64,000 nucleotides of DNA, taken from NCBI GenBank assembly GCA_902799015.1, contig CADBZI010000002.1:1-64000 (forward strand). The letters run 5' to 3'. Shown in pieces: positions 25,136 through 34,716 of the stretch. Under the pieces are notes generated by a model. It saw only the letters and a list, made by a program, of their open reading frames with translations. It searched no databases and was not told where the DNA came from. The translations under genes and the position numbers were made by a program. This stretch comes from an uncultured Lachnospiraceae bacterium. Its GTDB lineage: Bacteria; Bacillota; Clostridia; Lachnospirales; Lachnospiraceae. Position 1 is the stretch's first letter; every line of letters starts with the position of its first letter.

Positions 25136-26818
25136 ATGGGTATGGGACAGGAAAATCAAAGAGCTGCGGCCGTGGGGAATCCTCTGCTGAGGAAAGAATA
25201 TGCTTTTAAAGGCAGGTTTGTAATATGGACAGATATTCTTAAATACCTGTTTTCACTGATGCTGCTTTTTTTCGCCTTCCGGGTGAAGGAAGAAGCTGGG
25301 ATGCTGATCACGGCGCTTTTTGAGCTTGGATGCGTACTTGCCGTTTCGAATCTGATTCACGGCAGGATTCTTCGCAATATCGTCAGCGGGGTACTGCACC
25401 TTCTGTTTAATTGTCAGATGCTTTTTATGTACTTTGCGGGGACATACCTGTCTCTTGTGATGATCACGAATGTTGACAGCTTCTCTGCGTTGTCCGGTAA
25501 GATGGTGATCTATCTGCTCGGTGCTGCGATGGTGGTTGTATTCAGCCTGCTTCCGATTCATGGCTGGAGCTTTTCGGCGGTTGGAAAACAAAGGATCCTT
25601 GCTTTATTTCTTGTGGCGGAACTCGTTGCGGTTATGATATTCGGGAACAGTGGTTCTCCTTATTATGCATATGGAGAACTGATCGCACAGGAGATCAATA
25701 ATAAGAGACGGAAAATGCAGATAGAGAACGCGGAGGATATGACCCATGTGTTTTATCGGGAGGATATCGTAGGCGCGTCTTATGAGAAACCGGAGGATCT
25801 TCCGTCGCAGCCGAACATTATTCTGTTTTTTGCGGAGGGACTTTCGCAGAATGTGATCTCGGATGAACGGAATATCATGCCGTATACGGCAAAGCTTCAG
25901 AAGCAATCCTTGAATTTCATCAATTACTATAACCATACTTTCGCAACCTACCGTGGGCTGATCGGGCAGCTGTTTTCCGGCTATCAGCTTGAGAATATGG
26001 ATTCGAACCATCTGATTTCTCTGCAAAGCATATTTTCGGATGAGGGGTACCATACAACGATCATCAATACGGAGCCGAACAATGTTGTTTTCCGGAATTA
26101 TCTGAATGATCTGGGATTTGACCGGCTGATCAGCGAACCCGGGGAAGCGTATCAGGGAGCAACCGGCAGCCTCTCTGACAAAGAGGCCTTTGAGAAGCTG
26201 TATGAGGTTGCGGAGGAGGAATCTGGAAAGGATGTGCCCTTCTTTGTCGCGATGTATACATTCGGAACTCATGTCTCCCTGGATTCACCGGATGAGGTGT
26301 ATGGAGACGGATCGCTGGCAGAGCTGAATAAGTTTTACAATCTGGACTGCCAGTTCCAGACGTTTATGGAGAAGTTTGAGGACAGCCGTCTGGCGGATAA
26401 TACCATCCTGATCTTTACAACAGATCATGCATCCTATCAGGATAAATATTATCTGGAAGCATTTCCCGATTATGAGCGGCAGAACGGAATGGTCGATCAG
26501 ATTCCGCTGTTTTTCTACTATAAAGGGATTAAGCCGGAAACTTTCGATGCGGAGGGAAGGAATTCCCTCGGTCTTGCGCCAACGGTTATGGATTATCTCG
26601 ATCTGTCGAATCCAAACTATTTTCTGGGATCTTCGCTGTTCGCGTCAAGAGATAGCGCCATCACATCGACGGTTGATATGCTGAATACTGTTTTCACCAC
26701 ATCGCAGCCATACATCAGTACGGATCGCGGAGATATCAGGATCTTTGAAGACGATGAGAGTGAGATCATCGATGCGGTAGTGACAAAATATTATATTGCA
26801 AAATCACAAACGCCATAG
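25136..26818 (+). CDS. LtaS-like phosphoglycerol transferase (alkaline phosphatase superfamily), first copy
   Basis: A 560-residue protein. Residues ~15-180 hold five membrane helices, the LtaS layout; the rest is an extracellular sulfatase-fold domain. Metal ligands and the nucleophile are visible: FFAEGLS (~Glu234), HTFATYRGLIGQL (catalytic Thr ~271), GTHVS and TTDHASYQ (~Asp/His 428). LtaS-type enzymes move glycerol-phosphate from phosphatidylglycerol to a growing or branching polymer. It follows the glycosyltransferases, so it may add phosphoglycerol to the polysaccharide. A paralogue lies at 40909. The family is sure; polymerase versus decorating primase is not. Confidence 0.85.
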   Translation: MGMGQENQRAAAVGNPLLRKEYAFKGRFVIWTDILKYLFSLMLLFFAFRVKEEAGMLITALFELGCVLAVSNLIHGRILRNIVSGVLHLLFNCQMLFMYFAGTYLSLVMITNVDSFSALSGKMVIYLLGAAMVVVFSLLPIHGWSFSAVGKQRILALFLVAELVAVMIFGNSGSPYYAYGELIAQEINNKRRKMQIENAEDMTHVFYREDIVGASYEKPEDLPSQPNIILFFAEGLSQNVISDERNIMPYTAKLQKQSLNFINYYNHTFATYRGLIGQLFSGYQLENMDSNHLISLQSIFSDEGYHTTIINTEPNNVVFRNYLNDLGFDRLISEPGEAYQGATGSLSDKEAFEKLYEVAEEESGKDVPFFVAMYTFGTHVSLDSPDEVYGDGSLAELNKFYNLDCQFQTFMEKFEDSRLADNTILIFTTDHASYQDKYYLEAFPDYERQNGMVDQIPLFFYYKGIKPETFDAEGRNSLGLAPTVMDYLDLSNPNYFLGSSLFASRDSAITSTVDMLNTVFTTSQPYISTDRGDIRIFEDDESEIIDAVVTKYYIAKSQTP

Positions 26819-26840
26819 GGCGTTCAGGAGGAATAAGAGG

Positions 26841-28250
26841 TTGAGAAGAATTCGGGTTGTCTTCCTGATGGGGTTATTCCTGCTTCTGCTCAGGGCTGAT
26901 GGTTATGCTGACTGGGCGGTTACGAATTATCCCAGCAAGACGGGAAACATGGCGATTATTTATTCTGTCGTTAATCTGGATACTGGTGAGCTGGCACTGA
27001 TAGACGGCGGCTATGTCGAGGACGGACCGCAGGTCAAGGAACTGATGGATCAGTATGGAACCGTAAACACATGGATCCTTACCCATTTTCACGAGGATCA
27101 CTGCGGAGCTTTTAATGCGCTCTGGAGTAATCAAAAGGACAGAGTTGGAAGAGTATTCGTCAGCGCGATTGATCCGCAGCTATTACTGAAGAATGCGCAG
27201 AGCTGGGATAAAACGGGTTATCTGTCTTCGTTTTTAAAGAAGACGTCCGGCGATAAGAAGATCACCTCCCTTCATTCAGGAACAGAGATGAATGTTGTCG
27301 GCCTGAAAATGAATGTATTTCTTGCCGGAGATGATCCTGTCGTTTTTGAAAATCTGGAGTCTATTTGGAATAACTGCTCCGTTGTGTTTAAGCTGTCCGG
27401 GAGAAGAGATGCGGTGTTGTTTCTTGGTGATTTGCAGGATGAAACGATAGGAAACTACCTTGTTGAGAAATATGGCGCCGGGAAGCTGCGTGCCGAATAT
27501 GTACAGGCAGCACATCATGGGCACTGGGGCTCGTCAACGAGCTTCTATGAAGTTGTCAAACCGGAGTTTATGTTCTTTGACGCGCCTGCATGGCTGATGA
27601 ATGGAACACAGTTCACTGCAGGGAAGCTGAAGAAGTGGTGTGAGAAGCGGGGGATAAAAACCACAGATTACAGAGCTGGAGCTACGACCATTATTATTCG
27701 AAGCTCTGACCGATATGATCTTTCTGATATTGCAGAGATCACAGGCCTTCGGGATATGAAGTACAACGGGTCGGAGCGAAAGACAGGTTTTAAGCTCAGA
27801 TATAAGAAGAATCTGTATAATCTTCAGAAAACCCTGGGAGAGTTGAAGGAGGGAAGAGACTACACTGTATCGTATAGCAATTATGTCGATGTTGGAACCG
27901 CGGTGGTCACCGTGTCGGGAATCAACCGGTTTTCAGGAACACTGCGTGGTGAATACCAGATTACCATGGGCCGGAAGCCTGCTTCGGTTAAAGCAAAGGT
28001 CAGAAAAAACAAGGTTACTGTCACGTGGAAAGCACCGAAGAGAAAATTTCGTAATCTTGTAAAGTCTGTTCAGGTGCAATATGCCACAGATCCGGAGTTC
28101 AGGGAAGACGTGCTGACAAAGCAGGTTGGAAAGAAAAAAACGAGTACGATTCTTAAGCTGTCGAAAGGGAAGAAATACTTTATCCGGGTGAGATTTGCCT
28201 TTGAAGCCGGATATTCAAAATGGAGTAAAGTAAAAAAAGTACGGCGGTGA
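26841..28250 (+). CDS. Secreted metallo-beta-lactamase-fold hydrolase with C-terminal fibronectin-III-like domain
   Basis: TTG 26841 is chosen as start because AGGAGG lies nine bases upstream and the product then begins with a clean signal peptide (RRIRVVFLMGLFLLLLRADG). The 469-residue protein has a metallo-beta-lactamase domain with the zinc motif THFHEDHCG (~80-88), then VLFLGDLQDE and AHHGHWGSS, as in the C-terminal hydrolase domain of ComEC. No channel domain is present. After ~residue 300 there is an MBG/Ig-like repeat and a fibronectin type III-like end (KVTVTWKAPKRKF ... KKYFIRVRFAFEAGYSKWSK). The tail is much like that of the protein at 60911. Likely an extracellular nuclease or phosphodiesterase; the substrate is unknown. 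Confidence 0.75.
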   Translation: MRRIRVVFLMGLFLLLLRADGYADWAVTNYPSKTGNMAIIYSVVNLDTGELALIDGGYVEDGPQVKELMDQYGTVNTWILTHFHEDHCGAFNALWSNQKDRVGRVFVSAIDPQLLLKNAQSWDKTGYLSSFLKKTSGDKKITSLHSGTEMNVVGLKMNVFLAGDDPVVFENLESIWNNCSVVFKLSGRRDAVLFLGDLQDETIGNYLVEKYGAGKLRAEYVQAAHHGHWGSSTSFYEVVKPEFMFFDAPAWLMNGTQFTAGKLKKWCEKRGIKTTDYRAGATTIIIRSSDRYDLSDIAEITGLRDMKYNGSERKTGFKLRYKKNLYNLQKTLGELKEGRDYTVSYSNYVDVGTAVVTVSGINRFSGTLRGEYQITMGRKPASVKAKVRKNKVTVTWKAPKRKFRNLVKSVQVQYATDPEFREDVLTKQVGKKKTSTILKLSKGKKYFIRVRFAFEAGYSKWSKVKKVRR

Positions 28251-28437
28251 TTCTAAGGTGAAAGACTTTCTGGATGGTGTAACGGATAAGAGTAATGTTT
28301 GGAATGTCAATACGAAAAAGAAATACCACGAGTAAGACTCAAAAGTCTGACACGTCAATTGCCGATTGCTCAATCGCCACGGTAAAAAATTACTAAAACC
28401 CAATTATCTGCAGATGTTTCGAGGGGAATTATTTTAC

Positions 28438-30489
28438 ATGCGGTCTGAACTGATGATGTTCATAGGATTGATTGCCCTGATGGAACTTGGGATGGGTTAC
28501 TATACCCTGCTCCGAATCAGGTCGGAGATCGCGATGGCTTTTTCCGCTTTGACGCTGATTGCTGTCCTTCATGTGTGCGGTTATACCTGCGGCCTTCGTG
28601 CTGGCTGCTGGGTGTTCTGCGGCATTTCAGCGGCCGGACTGATCCTGTTCCTGTTCAGAGGAAAAGACCGGGCAGGTTTTTTTTCGCCGGGCATTGCAGC
28701 GATGGTGGTTCTGTTTGTCGCCGCGCTCCTTGCGTTTCACGGAGACTATATCCAGACGTATGACGATTTTCACCAGTGGGCGGCAGAAGTAAAGTACATG
28801 CTGTTGCACAATTGGATTCCGACCGGCCCTGACTTCGTCGGGGATATAAATGTGCCGCCGGAGTCGAGCCTTTTTGTTGCGTTCTTCCAGATCTTAGGCG
28901 GATATAACGAAGGACATATGTACACGGCGGCTTTCCTTTTTACCGCTGTGGCTGCAGTAATCCCGCTGATGGAGCTGCGCTGGAAAGACTGGAGAAAGGG
29001 CATTCTGTATGTGCTTCTGGTCTATGCCGGTTTCTTTACTTTGTACAACCAGCCGTATAAGAGCATTTATGTGGATCTGCCGGCTGCTGTGTGGGCAGGA
29101 AGCGTCTGCATGCTGTGGACGCTTCTGGGGAATCATGCAGATCAGATTGCCGGTGCCCGTGCTGAGTATGTGGTAGATATAGTGGGGACTGCCGGCAGTG
29201 GAAGTGATGCCGGAGAATTGAAAATACTCTCTTTTAGAAAACGGTGTCTTCTGGTTCTTCCATTTCTGATCTTTCTGCCCCGCATCAAATGGGGTGTCAG
29301 CTTTCTGCTGTGGGCGTTTACGCTGGGATATATTCTGGTGGACTTTGCCACGCGGATTCCCTCCGATTATCTTCGTGCATTCTGGAAGCGCAGGTGGGCG
29401 TATGTTGTCGGGACTATGGCGGCAGTGGCTGCGCTCCTTCTTGGCGCGTGGTTTTTCATCGGTGAGTCCTTAATACCGGTCAGCCTGTCCGGAATCGTGG
29501 AAGCACTTACATTTTCCTCTAAGAAGGCAAGACTGACAGCAAGTACACTGGCGCACAATCTTTTCCAGAAGTCGTTGACCGGGAATCCGAACATGCCATT
29601 CCGCACCGTGCAGGCGACGATTCTCATCGTGATTCTTTTCTTTGTACTGGCGACCTGGTGTAGGAACTGCACGCGGAAAAGAGCGTTAATTTCACAGGCA
29701 ATCTACTATTCGGTCTGCGTGATCCTGTATGCGATCGGACTGTATGTCTGTTATGTGAGTGTTTTTTCTTATGAGGAGAGTGTGAGGAACGCAACAGGAT
29801 ACCGATATCTGTCCATAGTGATTGTGTTCGGGTTTATCATATTCTGTGGACAGCTACTGGTGTCAATGACGGAGGAGCAGGGAGCCGGTTCTTCTGGTAA
29901 ACGGTGGATCTCATGGCCGGTCTGGATGGGTATATTCTTGTGCCTGCTTCTGCTTAGCAACTTCAACACAAAGATGATCTACAAGGCTTCCTCACTGCAG
30001 CCGTGGCGCAACAAGAACTACAAGGTCATTAAGGAGACGAAGGATCACATCAACAGGATCCGGGAGATTATCACAGACAGCGATCGTGTCTATCTGCTCT
30101 CGAATGAATTCTCCCTGAAGGAGATGAATGAGTATCCGCTGTGTGTGTCGCTGTATTATCTGGACGGTCAGGTGAGCAACTACCTCAGAGAACCCTGGAA
30201 GTTTACGAAGGACGGGAGCATCAGTTTCCTGCATGAGAAAGAGGCCTCAATCGAGCAGTTCCCGGGTATGCTGCAGGCCGGGGGATACACGTATATCTGG
30301 GTACATTCCTATGACGCATATCTGCAGGAGAAGTTCCGGGAGTTGTTTGGCTGTGAGCTGGAGGCAGAGGGTCTGTATGAGATCGTGTACAGAGAAGACG
30401 GCAGCATGGGACTTATGCTGAGAGAAGAGCTGGAGAGCAGCAATCCGCATGAAGAGAAGGCGGAAGAAGCTGAGGAAGAAGATAAGTGA
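28438..30489 (+). CDS. Large multi-pass membrane protein, GT-C-like
   Basis: A 683-residue protein. ATG 28438 is preferred because GAGGGGA lies 11 bases upstream; ATG 28414 is the alternative. About a dozen membrane helices cover residues 1-510, with a first large loop HGDYIQTYDDFHQWAAEVKY containing the acidic pair expected of GT-C enzymes. A soluble C-terminal domain (~520-665) follows, then a charged tail (EEKAEEAEEEDK). It has no relative that I can name. By layout it could be a lipid-carrier-dependent glycosyltransferase or polymerase. The 187-base gap before it holds nothing I recognise. Confidence 0.6.
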   Translation: MRSELMMFIGLIALMELGMGYYTLLRIRSEIAMAFSALTLIAVLHVCGYTCGLRAGCWVFCGISAAGLILFLFRGKDRAGFFSPGIAAMVVLFVAALLAFHGDYIQTYDDFHQWAAEVKYMLLHNWIPTGPDFVGDINVPPESSLFVAFFQILGGYNEGHMYTAAFLFTAVAAVIPLMELRWKDWRKGILYVLLVYAGFFTLYNQPYKSIYVDLPAAVWAGSVCMLWTLLGNHADQIAGARAEYVVDIVGTAGSGSDAGELKILSFRKRCLLVLPFLIFLPRIKWGVSFLLWAFTLGYILVDFATRIPSDYLRAFWKRRWAYVVGTMAAVAALLLGAWFFIGESLIPVSLSGIVEALTFSSKKARLTASTLAHNLFQKSLTGNPNMPFRTVQATILIVILFFVLATWCRNCTRKRALISQAIYYSVCVILYAIGLYVCYVSVFSYEESVRNATGYRYLSIVIVFGFIIFCGQLLVSMTEEQGAGSSGKRWISWPVWMGIFLCLLLLSNFNTKMIYKASSLQPWRNKNYKVIKETKDHINRIREIITDSDRVYLLSNEFSLKEMNEYPLCVSLYYLDGQVSNYLREPWKFTKDGSISFLHEKEASIEQFPGMLQAGGYTYIWVHSYDAYLQEKFRELFGCELEAEGLYEIVYREDGSMGLMLREELESSNPHEEKAEEAEEEDK

Positions 30490-30584
30490 CAGAGCAGCCG
30501 AAGAAGCAGATTGATGGCGGTGCAGTTGTAGAAGCAGATCAGTAGCGGAGCAACGAAGAAACTGGTAATTATCGGGAGAACACA

Positions 30585-31745
30585 ATGCGACTGTTGGAGA
30601 ATGAAACCTATCAGGCAGATCTGAGAGCGGTCTGTGGCCTTGACCTTCCCTGGGAGGAGCTGAATGGAAGAAGCATCCTGATCTCCGGCGCAACGGGAAT
30701 GATCGGAAGCACGTTGATCGACGTGCTGATGATGCGGAACCGTGAATTGGAGACTTCCTCCGGTGAAGCAGCGGGCAAAGACAATGCTGCCGGGCGGGGC
30801 TGCAGAATCATTGCACTCGGCCGCAGCGAAGAGAAGGCAAAGAATCGCTTTCGGGAATACTGGGAGGATCCGCGGTTTGTTTTTGTGAGGTGCGACATCA
30901 ATGACCGGGAGAGCCTGGAGCGCGGATGTGTGGAGGCCGGTGTCTGCGGATCTCAGGATGGATCTGATCAGAACACAGCCGGCACGATCGACTATGTCTT
31001 TCATGCCGCGAGCAATACCCATCCGGTTGCGTACGCGAATGATCCGATCGGGACAGTTGTGACGAATATCATTGGCCTGGATAATCTTCTGCACTTTGCT
31101 TCGGAGCATGGCTGCCGGAGATTTCTCTTCGCCTCCTCGAATGAGATCTATGGCGAGAACCGCGGCGATGCGGAGCTGTTTGACGAGAAGTACTGCGGCT
31201 ATATCGACTGCAACACGCTGCGCGCCGGCTACCCGGAGAGCAAACGTGCAGGGGAAGCATTGTGCCAGGCGTATATCCGCCAGAAGGGACTCGATGTTGT
31301 GATCCCGCGGTTCACCAGATCATTCGGGCCAAGCCTGCTGCGTACGGATACAAAGGCGCTTTCCCAGTTTATCCGCAAGGGCATCGCGCGGGAGGACATC
31401 GTGCTGAAGAGTGCGGGAACACAGTTCTTCTCGTATACCTATGTCTGTGACGCAGTGAGCGGTCTTCTCTGCTGCCTGCTGAAGGGCTCCTGTGGAGAGG
31501 CTTACAATATTGCGGATGTCAGCTGTGATATCACACTGCGGGATCTGGCACAGACAATCGCGGATCTTGTAGGAACGAAGGTGGTCTTCGACCTGCCGGA
31601 TGCGGTGGAGGCTGCAGGCTTCTCGAAGGCAACGAAAGCCCGGCTGGACAGTACGAAGCTTCAGGGGCTTGGCTGGAAGGCACAGTTTGATATGAAGACA
31701 GCGTTAGATCATACAATTGGGATTATGAGGGAGATCGAATCATGA
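30585..31745 (+). CDS. Extended SDR paired with a cytidylyltransferase, putative CDP-alditol pathway
   Basis: A 386-residue NAD(P)-dependent SDR. SILISGATGMIGSTLID is the nucleotide-binding motif, FASSNEIYG contains the catalytic serine region and YPESK the Tyr-x3-Lys pair. GGGAGAA precedes the ATG. Its stop overlaps the IspD/TarI-like gene as ATGA. In Haemophilus type b, Acs1 joins an SDR-type ribulose-phosphate reductase with an IspD-like CDP-ribitol synthase, so this pair may likewise make a CDP-polyol. However, the YPESK motif is of the extended epimerase/dehydratase class, so another sugar-modifying reaction is possible. Confidence 0.7.
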   Translation: MRLLENETYQADLRAVCGLDLPWEELNGRSILISGATGMIGSTLIDVLMMRNRELETSSGEAAGKDNAAGRGCRIIALGRSEEKAKNRFREYWEDPRFVFVRCDINDRESLERGCVEAGVCGSQDGSDQNTAGTIDYVFHAASNTHPVAYANDPIGTVVTNIIGLDNLLHFASEHGCRRFLFASSNEIYGENRGDAELFDEKYCGYIDCNTLRAGYPESKRAGEALCQAYIRQKGLDVVIPRFTRSFGPSLLRTDTKALSQFIRKGIAREDIVLKSAGTQFFSYTYVCDAVSGLLCCLLKGSCGEAYNIADVSCDITLRDLAQTIADLVGTKVVFDLPDAVEAAGFSKATKARLDSTKLQGLGWKAQFDMKTALDHTIGIMREIES

Positions 31746-32458
31746 ATGTTGCACTGATTATCGCCGGTGGCTCCGGACATCGCATGGGCCAGGATATTCC
31801 GAAGCAGTTTATCAATGTTTACGACAAGCCGGTTCTGATCTATACCCTGGAAGGGTTTCAGCGGCATCCGATGATTGATGCCATTGAACTGGTATGCATC
31901 GACGGCTGGCATGATGTGGCGCGTGCATACGCGAAGCAGTTTGGGATCGACAAGCTGAAGTGGATCATCTCGGGAGGAGAGACCGGGCAGGAATCCATCC
32001 GCAACGGTGTCTATCATCTGGAGGATCAGTGCGCGGAAGAGGACATCGTTGTGATCCATGACGGCATCCGTCCGCTGGTGGACGCATCCGTTCTGACTGA
32101 TGTGATCCGAAAGTGCGAGCAGTACGGAAACGGCGTGACAAGCATGCCTTACAATGAACAGATCTTCATTGTTGACGATGAGCTGTCTACCACAAAGTAT
32201 ATCCCGCGGGAGACATTGCGCCGGGTTCAGACGCCGCAGGCGTACAAGTATGGAATGCTTGACCGTGCCTATCACAGAGCTTTCGAAGAAGGGATCGGAA
32301 TCAAGGGATCGGCTTACACGAATACGATGATGGTCGAGCTGGGAGAGCGGCTGTACTTTGCAGCCGGCTCTGACAAGAACATCAAGCTGACGACGAAGGA
32401 TGACCTGGAGCTGTTCAAGGCTTACCTGAAGATGGATCCCGACAACTGGCTGAAGTAA
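31742..32458 (+). CDS. IspD/TarI-like cytidylyltransferase
   Basis: A 238-residue enzyme with the CTP-binding start VALIIAGGSGHRMGQDIPKQ, the central IISGGETGQESIRNGV and VVIHDGIRPLVDASV, and YTNTMMVELG near the end. All are typical of the IspD/TarI family. MEP cytidylyltransferase (IspD) normally sits with isoprenoid genes; here it sits between an SDR and a TagF-like gene, so activation of an alditol-phosphate such as ribitol-5-phosphate with CTP (TarI role) is more likely. It would feed the CDP-polyol transferases at 32584, 39572 and 59410. Substrate inferred from context. Confidence 0.8.
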   Translation: MNVALIIAGGSGHRMGQDIPKQFINVYDKPVLIYTLEGFQRHPMIDAIELVCIDGWHDVARAYAKQFGIDKLKWIISGGETGQESIRNGVYHLEDQCAEEDIVVIHDGIRPLVDASVLTDVIRKCEQYGNGVTSMPYNEQIFIVDDELSTTKYIPRETLRRVQTPQAYKYGMLDRAYHRAFEEGIGIKGSAYTNTMMVELGERLYFAAGSDKNIKLTTKDDLELFKAYLKMDPDNWLK

Positions 32459-32466
32459 GTGGCCTT

Positions 32467-32520
32467 GGAAAGCCGCTCAAGCGGCTGCGCGGTCGGGTAC
32501 AAGTACGGCGGCGTCGTACC
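32467..32520 (+). repeat. Two-hairpin intergenic element, copy 1 (upstream of first TagF-like gene)
   Basis: A 54-base segment about 80% identical, without gaps, to 39272-39325. It forms two hairpins: GCCGC-tcaa-GCGGC (32472-32485) and GTACGGC-ggc-GTCGTAC (32503-32519). The linker GCGCGGTCGGG is identical in both copies. Differences in the stems mostly keep pairing, with C-G to G-U or G-U to C-G style changes. Each copy follows a stop codon and precedes a TagF-like gene. Confidence 0.7.
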
Positions 32521-32583
32521 GGAACGCAGAAGCTTTTGCGCAGGGGAATGAGGGGAAAAGAGTCGGTAAGCGGAGAATAGTGT

Positions 32584-33891
32584 ATGGATATCAGATTCCA
32601 GACAAAACAGGTGATCAAGCAGGCGGTGCAGAATGTTGTGCTGCCTGTTTGCTATCAGATGAGCCGGAGCAGAGCGGTAGATCCGGAGCTTGTCGTATTC
32701 GCGGACGCGCATCACAACAGCCGTCCGGCTGCGATGGAGCTTCTGTACCACAGGCTGAAGAAGCAAGGCACCTTCCGGATCGTGGAGCATTATCTGGATT
32801 ACGGAAGTGCCGGCGCGGCGGCGGTGGCGGAGCATTCCATGCGCTTCATGCAGCTGTATGCGTCTGCCCGGTATGTTGTGATCTGCGATAATTTCCTGCC
32901 GGTGGCCTCCTGCGCGAAACGGAAAGAGACAAAGGTCATCCAGCTGTGGCATGCCTGCGGCTGCTATAAGAGGTTCGGCTATGATGCGCCGGATGATATC
33001 CCGAAGGATTATCATGGCGCGAATGTCTACAGGAATGCGGATTTGGTGACCGTTTCCGGCAAGGCAGCGGTCAGGCCATTTGCCTCAGCCATGCGCCTAC
33101 CGGAGCATTGTGTGCAGCCGATTGGGGTAAGCCGTACCGATCTGTATGCCCGCAAGGCCTGGAGAGACAGATGCCGGAAGCAATTCTATGAGAAGTATCC
33201 GCTGGTGGTGGGAACGTTGGAAGAAGCGTTGGAAGAAGTTTCACCAGATTCCTGCAGCAGCGAAAATAAAAGCAGCGGAAATAAGAATAAAAAGAAAGTC
33301 GTCCTGTGGGCACCGACCTTCCGCGGCAATGCCGGTGTACCACAGCTGCCGGCACTGGATCTGAACCGGCTGCAGATGGAATTAGGGGAGGATTATCTTG
33401 TCCTTGCCTGCCTGCACCCGCATCTGCTGCGTGCGATGAAACAAGGTGCCGGGAAGCAGACCGGTTCCATGCAGGCCGGTATCAGGAATGGGGAAACCGG
33501 AGACAGCTATGAGCCTTTCGAAGATTTCGTCTGTGACATTCCCACGGAGGAACTTTATCCTGTCGCGGATGTGCTGATCGCGGACTACTCTTCCCTGATC
33601 TACGAGTATCTGCTGTTCCAAAAGCCGCTGGTGCTGTATGTACCGGATCTGGAAGCATATCGCAGCAGGCGGGGCTTTTATATGGAGATCGAAGAGATTC
33701 CGGGGCAGATTGTGAAAAAGGAGCAGGAGCTGGCTGCGGCCGTGAAACAGGCGGTGGAGTCTTCTGGGAAACATGCAGGGAGGAATGGCAGCCCGGGCGA
33801 CTGCGCAAAGCTGGAGAAGTTCCTTTCAACCTATATGGGTGCCTGTGACGGAAAGGCGACAGAACGCATTGCTGCGTGGATGACACAGTAA
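32584..33891 (+). CDS. CDP-glycerol/CDP-ribitol:poly(alditol-phosphate) transferase, TagF-like, first copy
   Basis: A 435-residue protein of the Glyphos_transf family. Diagnostic motifs in order: VIQLWHACGCYKRFG, VQPIGVSRTDLY, VLWAPTFRGN, LACLHPH, DVLIADYSSLIYEY and a final CDGKATERI. The active-site histidines of TagF-type enzymes correspond to those in the WHACG and HPH stretches. It would add alditol-phosphate units from a CDP-donor at the inner membrane face, before export by the ABC transporter at 36473-39257. It has a low-complexity insertion (~205-225) and a weak ribosome binding site. The donor is unknown. Confidence 0.85.
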   Translation: MDIRFQTKQVIKQAVQNVVLPVCYQMSRSRAVDPELVVFADAHHNSRPAAMELLYHRLKKQGTFRIVEHYLDYGSAGAAAVAEHSMRFMQLYASARYVVICDNFLPVASCAKRKETKVIQLWHACGCYKRFGYDAPDDIPKDYHGANVYRNADLVTVSGKAAVRPFASAMRLPEHCVQPIGVSRTDLYARKAWRDRCRKQFYEKYPLVVGTLEEALEEVSPDSCSSENKSSGNKNKKKVVLWAPTFRGNAGVPQLPALDLNRLQMELGEDYLVLACLHPHLLRAMKQGAGKQTGSMQAGIRNGETGDSYEPFEDFVCDIPTEELYPVADVLIADYSSLIYEYLLFQKPLVLYVPDLEAYRSRRGFYMEIEEIPGQIVKKEQELAAAVKQAVESSGKHAGRNGSPGDCAKLEKFLSTYMGACDGKATERIAAWMTQ

Positions 33892-33916
33892 GCCATCGCA
33901 GCAGCACCATTCAGAA

Positions 33917-34621
33917 TTATTCTCCCCGCAGGATTCTTCCGGGATTTTCTTCGAAGAGCTCTTTGGCAGCTTCTTCCCCGTACTTTTTCCGGACAAAGGA
34001 GAAGCATTCGCCCATATGGGACGCCCGCTCAACCAGATCGTGGGCGTCGCTGGCGATGTAGCTGACAAGATCAAGATCGAGGAATTTTCGGGAGGCCTTC
34101 TTCACGGCGCGCCCGTCGAGACCGAGAATGGAATTCGCATTGACCTGAATCTGCGCGCCGGCATCCACAACCTCTTCTGCCAGACGGGGCTTGCGGTGGA
34201 AGACCTCATAGCGTTCCGCATGCGCGATGACCGGCTTCCAGCCGCGCAGAATAAGCTCCTGCGTATAGCTCAGGATCCGATCCAGACTGTCAGAATAAGA
34301 ATACTCCGTCAGGACATAGCTGGTATCCGCAAGGGAGTGCACACGGCCTGTCTCCAGGTGATCAAAGATATCATGGTCAACATGATACTCGCATCCGGGG
34401 AACAGGCTGATCTGCTTTGAGGCGGCATATTCTCTGAGAACCTGATAGGCCTCCTCGATCTGCTGTGTCGGATAGTGGAACATATGATGCCGGTAATGAG
34501 GGGTTGCGATCACAGCCGTCACACCCATCTGTGCCATCTGGTCAATCATCAGCTGGCTGATCTGCAGATCCATGGATCCGTCATCAACGCCGTAAAGGAC
34601 GTGGCAGTGTATATCGATCAT
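33917..34621 (-). CDS. PHP-family tyrosine phosphatase, CpsB/YwqE-like
   Basis: The only non-transposon gene on the minus strand. ATG 34621 is chosen because AAGGGGA precedes it and the protein then begins at the metal-binding MIDIHCHVLYGVDDGS; a longer frame adds 45 unlikely residues. The 234-residue PHP enzyme has further ligands in ATPHYRHHMF, GCEYHVD, IAHAERYEVF and ASDAHDL. CpsB-type proteins dephosphorylate BY-kinases (CpsD/Wzc) to control capsule polymerisation. No intact kinase is visible here; the tail of the Wzz-like protein at 9691 lacks a Walker A. It has its own promoter at 34717-34746. Confidence 0.85.
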   Translation of the reverse strand: MIDIHCHVLYGVDDGSMDLQISQLMIDQMAQMGVTAVIATPHYRHHMFHYPTQQIEEAYQVLREYAASKQISLFPGCEYHVDHDIFDHLETGRVHSLADTSYVLTEYSYSDSLDRILSYTQELILRGWKPVIAHAERYEVFHRKPRLAEEVVDAGAQIQVNANSILGLDGRAVKKASRKFLDLDLVSYIASDAHDLVERASHMGECFSFVRKKYGEEAAKELFEENPGRILRGE

Positions 34622-34716
34622 ATCGGTTCCCCTTCTTGTTTTCAGCATCCTTCCGCCGAAAGGCAGGGTGCTTCGTGCGCGGCAGCTTTGGCTGCATACG
34701 ATGAACTCCTTTTTGC

